Part shown: one piece after another, positions 12,820-13,259 of the stretch
How the letters are laid out: each line of letters opens with the position of its first letter
Numbering within the stretch: position 1 is the stretch's first letter
Made by a program: the position numbers and the translations under genes
NCBI GenBank assembly: GCA_016869015.1
Contig: VGFB01000030.1
Coordinates: forward strand, 1 to 13,259
DNA: 13,259 bases
Origin: Armatimonadota bacterium
Lineage (GTDB): Bacteria; Armatimonadota; Zipacnadia; Zipacnadales; VGFC01
Direction: 5' to 3'
Notes under the pieces: generated by a model
Databases searched by the model: none
Told to the model about the DNA's origin: nothing
The model's input: only the letters and a program-made list of their open reading frames with translations

Positions 12820-13259
12820 CCGCGCCGATCTCGCACGCAGGTGCTGCGGGGGGATCGCTTGGCGACGCTCTTGAGCTCGGTCAGGGCCCTGGCGATCTGC
12901 CCGGGGTGGGTGACGTCCTCAGCCTCGTTGGTGGCGATGCACGCCGACAACGTCATGAGGGGGAAGTGCTGCGTCTGCCCCTGGCGGTCAGTAGCGACGA
13001 TGTGCCCGGCGCGGCGATCCGCTTCGTCATAGTGGAGCGGGATCAGGGCGTCGAAGGCCTGCAAGGCCCGATGGGCGATGGTATCGGCGCGTTCGGGGGT
13101 GGTGACGATGAAGAAGTCGTCGCCGCCCAGGTGCACGACGAGGGTGTCGCGATCGCCGCCGGTTCTGGCGGCCTCGACCAGGAGCTGCGCGGTCAGCCGG
13201 AGGACCTGATCGCCCCGCTGGTAGCTGTAGTAGTCGTTGTAGGGCTTGAAGTTGTCGAG
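12696..13259 (-). CDS. GGDEF-domain protein, C-terminal part (N-terminus beyond window)
   Basis: 187 residues run in an open frame from the right window edge to the stop at 12696. LDNFKPYNDYYSYQRGDQVL is the nucleotide- and Mg-binding start of a GGDEF domain, and HLGGDDF is the signature in a GG-D-D-F variant. The domain ends with LMTLSACIAT and ELKSVAKRSPRSTCVRDRR, as in GGDEF proteins fused to sensor or receiver domains. No RxxD inhibitory site is seen at the usual spacing before GGDDF. GGDEF proteins make cyclic di-GMP; whether the GGDDF form is active or only binds nucleotide is open. About 45 low-complexity residues follow, starting with KYPKTF, encoded by the repeat also found before paralogue B. 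It is the first gene seen of a unit with three response regulators. Confidence 0.9.
   Translation of the reverse strand, partial: LDNFKPYNDYYSYQRGDQVLRLTAQLLVEAARTGGDRDTLVVHLGGDDFFIVTTPERADTIAHRALQAFDALIPLHYDEADRRAGHIVATDRQGQTQHFPLMTLSACIATNEAEDVTHPGQIARALTELKSVAKRSPRSTCVRDRRGKYPKTFTRRERDPEPGRRTSGDTAADDATPGGGSTADREA

Noticed and set aside
12034..13032. 332-residue plus-strand open frame across the response regulators
   Set aside because: Antisense to paralogue C and the GGDEF gene, whose catalytic and phosphorylation motifs are intact; no motif in this frame.

Overview
The window is very GC-rich bacterial DNA with long antisense open frames. Its gene content is two uroporphyrinogen-decarboxylase-like (UROD, MtaA/CmuA-type) proteins, large secreted glycoside-hydrolase-like proteins with carbohydrate-binding modules, an alkaline-phosphatase-superfamily phosphodiesterase next to an APS kinase, stand-alone receiver proteins behind a GGDEF protein, and several families of palindromic repeats. 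This mix is reminiscent of Planctomycetota, Armatimonadota or a related uncultured phylum. That is an impression only; no marker gene is present.

Layout. 1-6596, minus strand: a likely four-gene operon. In transcription order it holds a zinc-ribbon membrane protein (6596-5751), a 1231-residue secreted glycosidase-like protein (5708-2013), a UROD-family protein (1916-648), and a secreted TIM-barrel protein that overlaps it by ATGA and runs off the left edge (651-1). 6741-8322, plus strand: a divergent pair of a second UROD-family protein and a small two-helix membrane protein with a possible PH-like domain, ending in a strong stem-loop shared with the convergent neighbour. 8379-10391, minus strand: an AP-superfamily phosphodiesterase followed by cysC, behind a near-consensus sigma-70 promoter. 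10524-11251: a gene-free mosaic of palindromic and tandem repeats. 11252-13259, minus strand: the C-terminal part of a GGDEF protein followed by three paralogous single-domain response regulators.

How the genes may work together. The left operon looks like uptake-free, secreted or periplasmic breakdown of a glycan or glycoside, coupled to cytoplasmic UROD-like enzymes. The relatives of those enzymes with a known job move methyl groups through corrinoids, so handling of a methylated or otherwise decorated sugar is a reasonable but unproven idea. The phosphodiesterase-cysC pair points to sulfate activation (PAPS) coupled to hydrolysis of a phosphate or sulfate ester. The right end is a signalling block.

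Most unusual. Two copies of one palindromic element (core GGGGTCAGGAACC) sit inside the coding sequence of the 1231-residue protein, in frame, and are translated as short inserts. The 10.5-11.25 kb gap is a patchwork of at least four other palindrome families. One of them has terminal inverted repeats, and its right end supplies the stop codon of the adjacent response regulator.
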